Positions 62,657-64,000 of a stretch of 64,000 nt of DNA are shown in pieces; the first letter of the stretch is position 1, and every line of letters begins with the position of its first letter. Under the pieces are notes generated by a model. That model was not told where the DNA came from. It was given only the letters and a program-made list of their open reading frames with translations, and did no database searches. A program made the translations under genes and the position numbers. Source of the stretch: Alphaproteobacteria bacterium MarineAlpha5_Bin12 (GTDB taxonomy: Bacteria; Pseudomonadota; Alphaproteobacteria; HIMB59; GCA-002718135); the NCBI GenBank assembly GCA_002937855.1, contig PTKS01000007.1:23031-87030 (forward strand), read 5' to 3'.

Positions 62657-64000
62657 TTATACATTTTTTGTTCGCCATTTTTGAAATCTAACTAATATTT
62701 TTCTAGTCACAATAACATAAATAATTCTTACAGCTGCATTTGTATAAAAAATCATCATTCCCATTGCAGCTGCTGGCGCAATGTCTCCTGCGTCATCCAT
62801 ATTTAATACCGCAACAGATGCCAAATTCGTTTTAGAGCTATAAAGAAAAACTACAGCGGATACGGTTGTCATAGCATTAACAAAAAAATAAATGCCAATT
62901 TCAAAAATAGCTGGAAGACTAATTGGAATTGTAACGCGAAAGAAAGTTTTATAAAAAGGTTGTTTTAAAGAAGATGACACATGCTCAAATTCATTATCTA
63001 TTTGTTTCAATGCCGTTAGAGCAGTTAAGTGTGAAACAGTATAAAAGTGTGTAATAGTACTAATTACCAATATTGCCATTGTACCGTATAAAAAATTCAA
63101 AGGATTATTAGGATGATTAAAAAAGAAAATATAAGCAAGTCCTAATACCATACCTGGAATAGCCATAGGCATCATAGATAATAAATGTAGGATTGAGCGA
63201 CCCGTTTTGACGCTTCTTGATTTTTCTACAAAATATGCTCCTGTAAAGACGATAATTGTTCCAAATAAAGCTGTGTAACACGCCATACGAATTGAGTTAT
63301 AATATGAATCCCATCCTCCTCCATCCATTAAATCAAATTGATAATTAGTTAATGAAAGAGCTAAATTATATGGCCAAAAAGTAACAAGACTTGCATATAA
63401 GCACATACCTATAATAGTGAGAATAAACAAAGAAATAATAGAACAATAAATAAACATTATTAAATCAAAGTTTTTATTCTTATTTGGTTCATGCACAACA
63501 GAACGAGAAGTTAATATAGCGACCTGTTTTCTTTGTACAATACGATCAACTACAAAAGCTAAAAGAGCGGGAAAAATAAGTATTACACTAACAACAGCAC
63601 CCATCTCAAAATTTTGTTGACCTATTACTTGCTTATAAACATCAACTGCTAGAACATTAAATTGCCCACCTATAACTTTAGGGATTCCAAAATCAGTGAT
63701 GACCAGAGTAAAAACTACAAATGCTGCACTGATAACACCATATTTTGCAGATGGTAGGGTAACAGTAAAAAAAGTACGAATAGATTTTGAACGTAAAACT
63801 TTTGCAGCTTCATATAATCTTGCGTCTCCTATTGAAAGAGCGGTAATAATAATAAGTAGTGCGTGAGGAAATGTGTAAAATACCTCAGCTATAATAATGC
63901 CTATTGGACCATAGATCTCATAGCCCATCATTAAATCTCTAAATATTCCTTGTTTGCCAAAGAGATAAATAAGAGAAATGCCAGATAAAAGAGATGGCAC
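62657..64000 (-). CDS. ABC transporter permease (2-aminoethylphosphonate type, fused double permease), truncated at window edge
   Basis: Two permease-like halves with EAAKVLRS...P-type loop; adjacent to phnW. Confidence 0.85.
   Translation of the reverse strand: MPSLLSGISLIYLFGKQGIFRDLMMGYEIYGPIGIIIAEVFYTFPHALLIIITALSIGDARLYEAAKVLRSKSIRTFFTVTLPSAKYGVISAAFVVFTLVITDFGIPKVIGGQFNVLAVDVYKQVIGQQNFEMGAVVSVILIFPALLAFVVDRIVQRKQVAILTSRSVVHEPNKNKNFDLIMFIYCSIISLFILTIIGMCLYASLVTFWPYNLALSLTNYQFDLMDGGGWDSYYNSIRMACYTALFGTIIVFTGAYFVEKSRSVKTGRSILHLLSMMPMAIPGMVLGLAYIFFFNHPNNPLNFLYGTMAILVISTITHFYTVSHLTALTALKQIDNEFEHVSSSLKQPFYKTFFRVTIPISLPAIFEIGIYFFVNAMTTVSAVVFLYSSKTNLASVAVLNMDDAGDIAPAAAMGMMIFYTNAAVRIIYVIVTRKILVRFQKWRTKNV

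Noticed and set aside
1-64000. tRNA, rRNA, CRISPR array, transposase or integrated phage
   Set aside because: None recognised by eye. A tRNAscan, Rfam and CRISPR search would be needed to be certain; the lysozyme gene alone is not evidence for a prophage.

Overview
This 64 kb window is AT-rich and gene-dense. It reads as the chromosome of a streamlined marine-type alphaproteobacterium; the SAR11/HIMB59-like assignment is inferred from gene content, order and composition. From left to right it contains: holA(partial)-parB-parA-rsmG-mnmG-mnmE on the minus strand with two parS-like sites; a DUF255 thioredoxin-domain protein and a quinone oxidoreductase; rho(-); a ~420 bp AT-rich non-coding gap that is the likely oriC; and maf-aroE-coaE-2OG oxygenase-dnaQ-Tim44-T4-type lysozyme-smr on the plus strand. 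Next come DUF3108/GT39/PAP2, hslVU, hisBHAFE, rsmI/LppC, rdgB-rph, grpE-dnaK-dnaJ, dapB and nth. A long nucleoside uptake and salvage region follows (upp, BMP-type ABC transporter, cdd, purine nucleoside phosphorylase, deoA, add, adenosine kinase), with hsp20 inside it. The right end carries a TupA-like SBP with msrPQ and a phosphonate (2-aminoethylphosphonate) catabolic cluster (phnA, phnY, phnW, FAD oxidoreductase, AllA-like protein, ABC permease). The main observations are: (1) a phage T4-type lysozyme with an intact E/D/T triad, lying between tim44 and smr where related genomes usually carry mltA; (2) an oriC candidate with repeats plus parS sites embedded in mnmG/mnmE; (3) a ROSE-like RNA thermometer and sigma32-like promoter on hsp20, with matching promoters elsewhere; (4) aroE apparently starting at CTG in a CTGA overlap with maf; (5) an AllA-like protein and a FAD oxidoreductase in the phosphonate cluster. 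No tRNA, rRNA, CRISPR array or transposon was seen. All family calls are from reading motifs; no database search was run.
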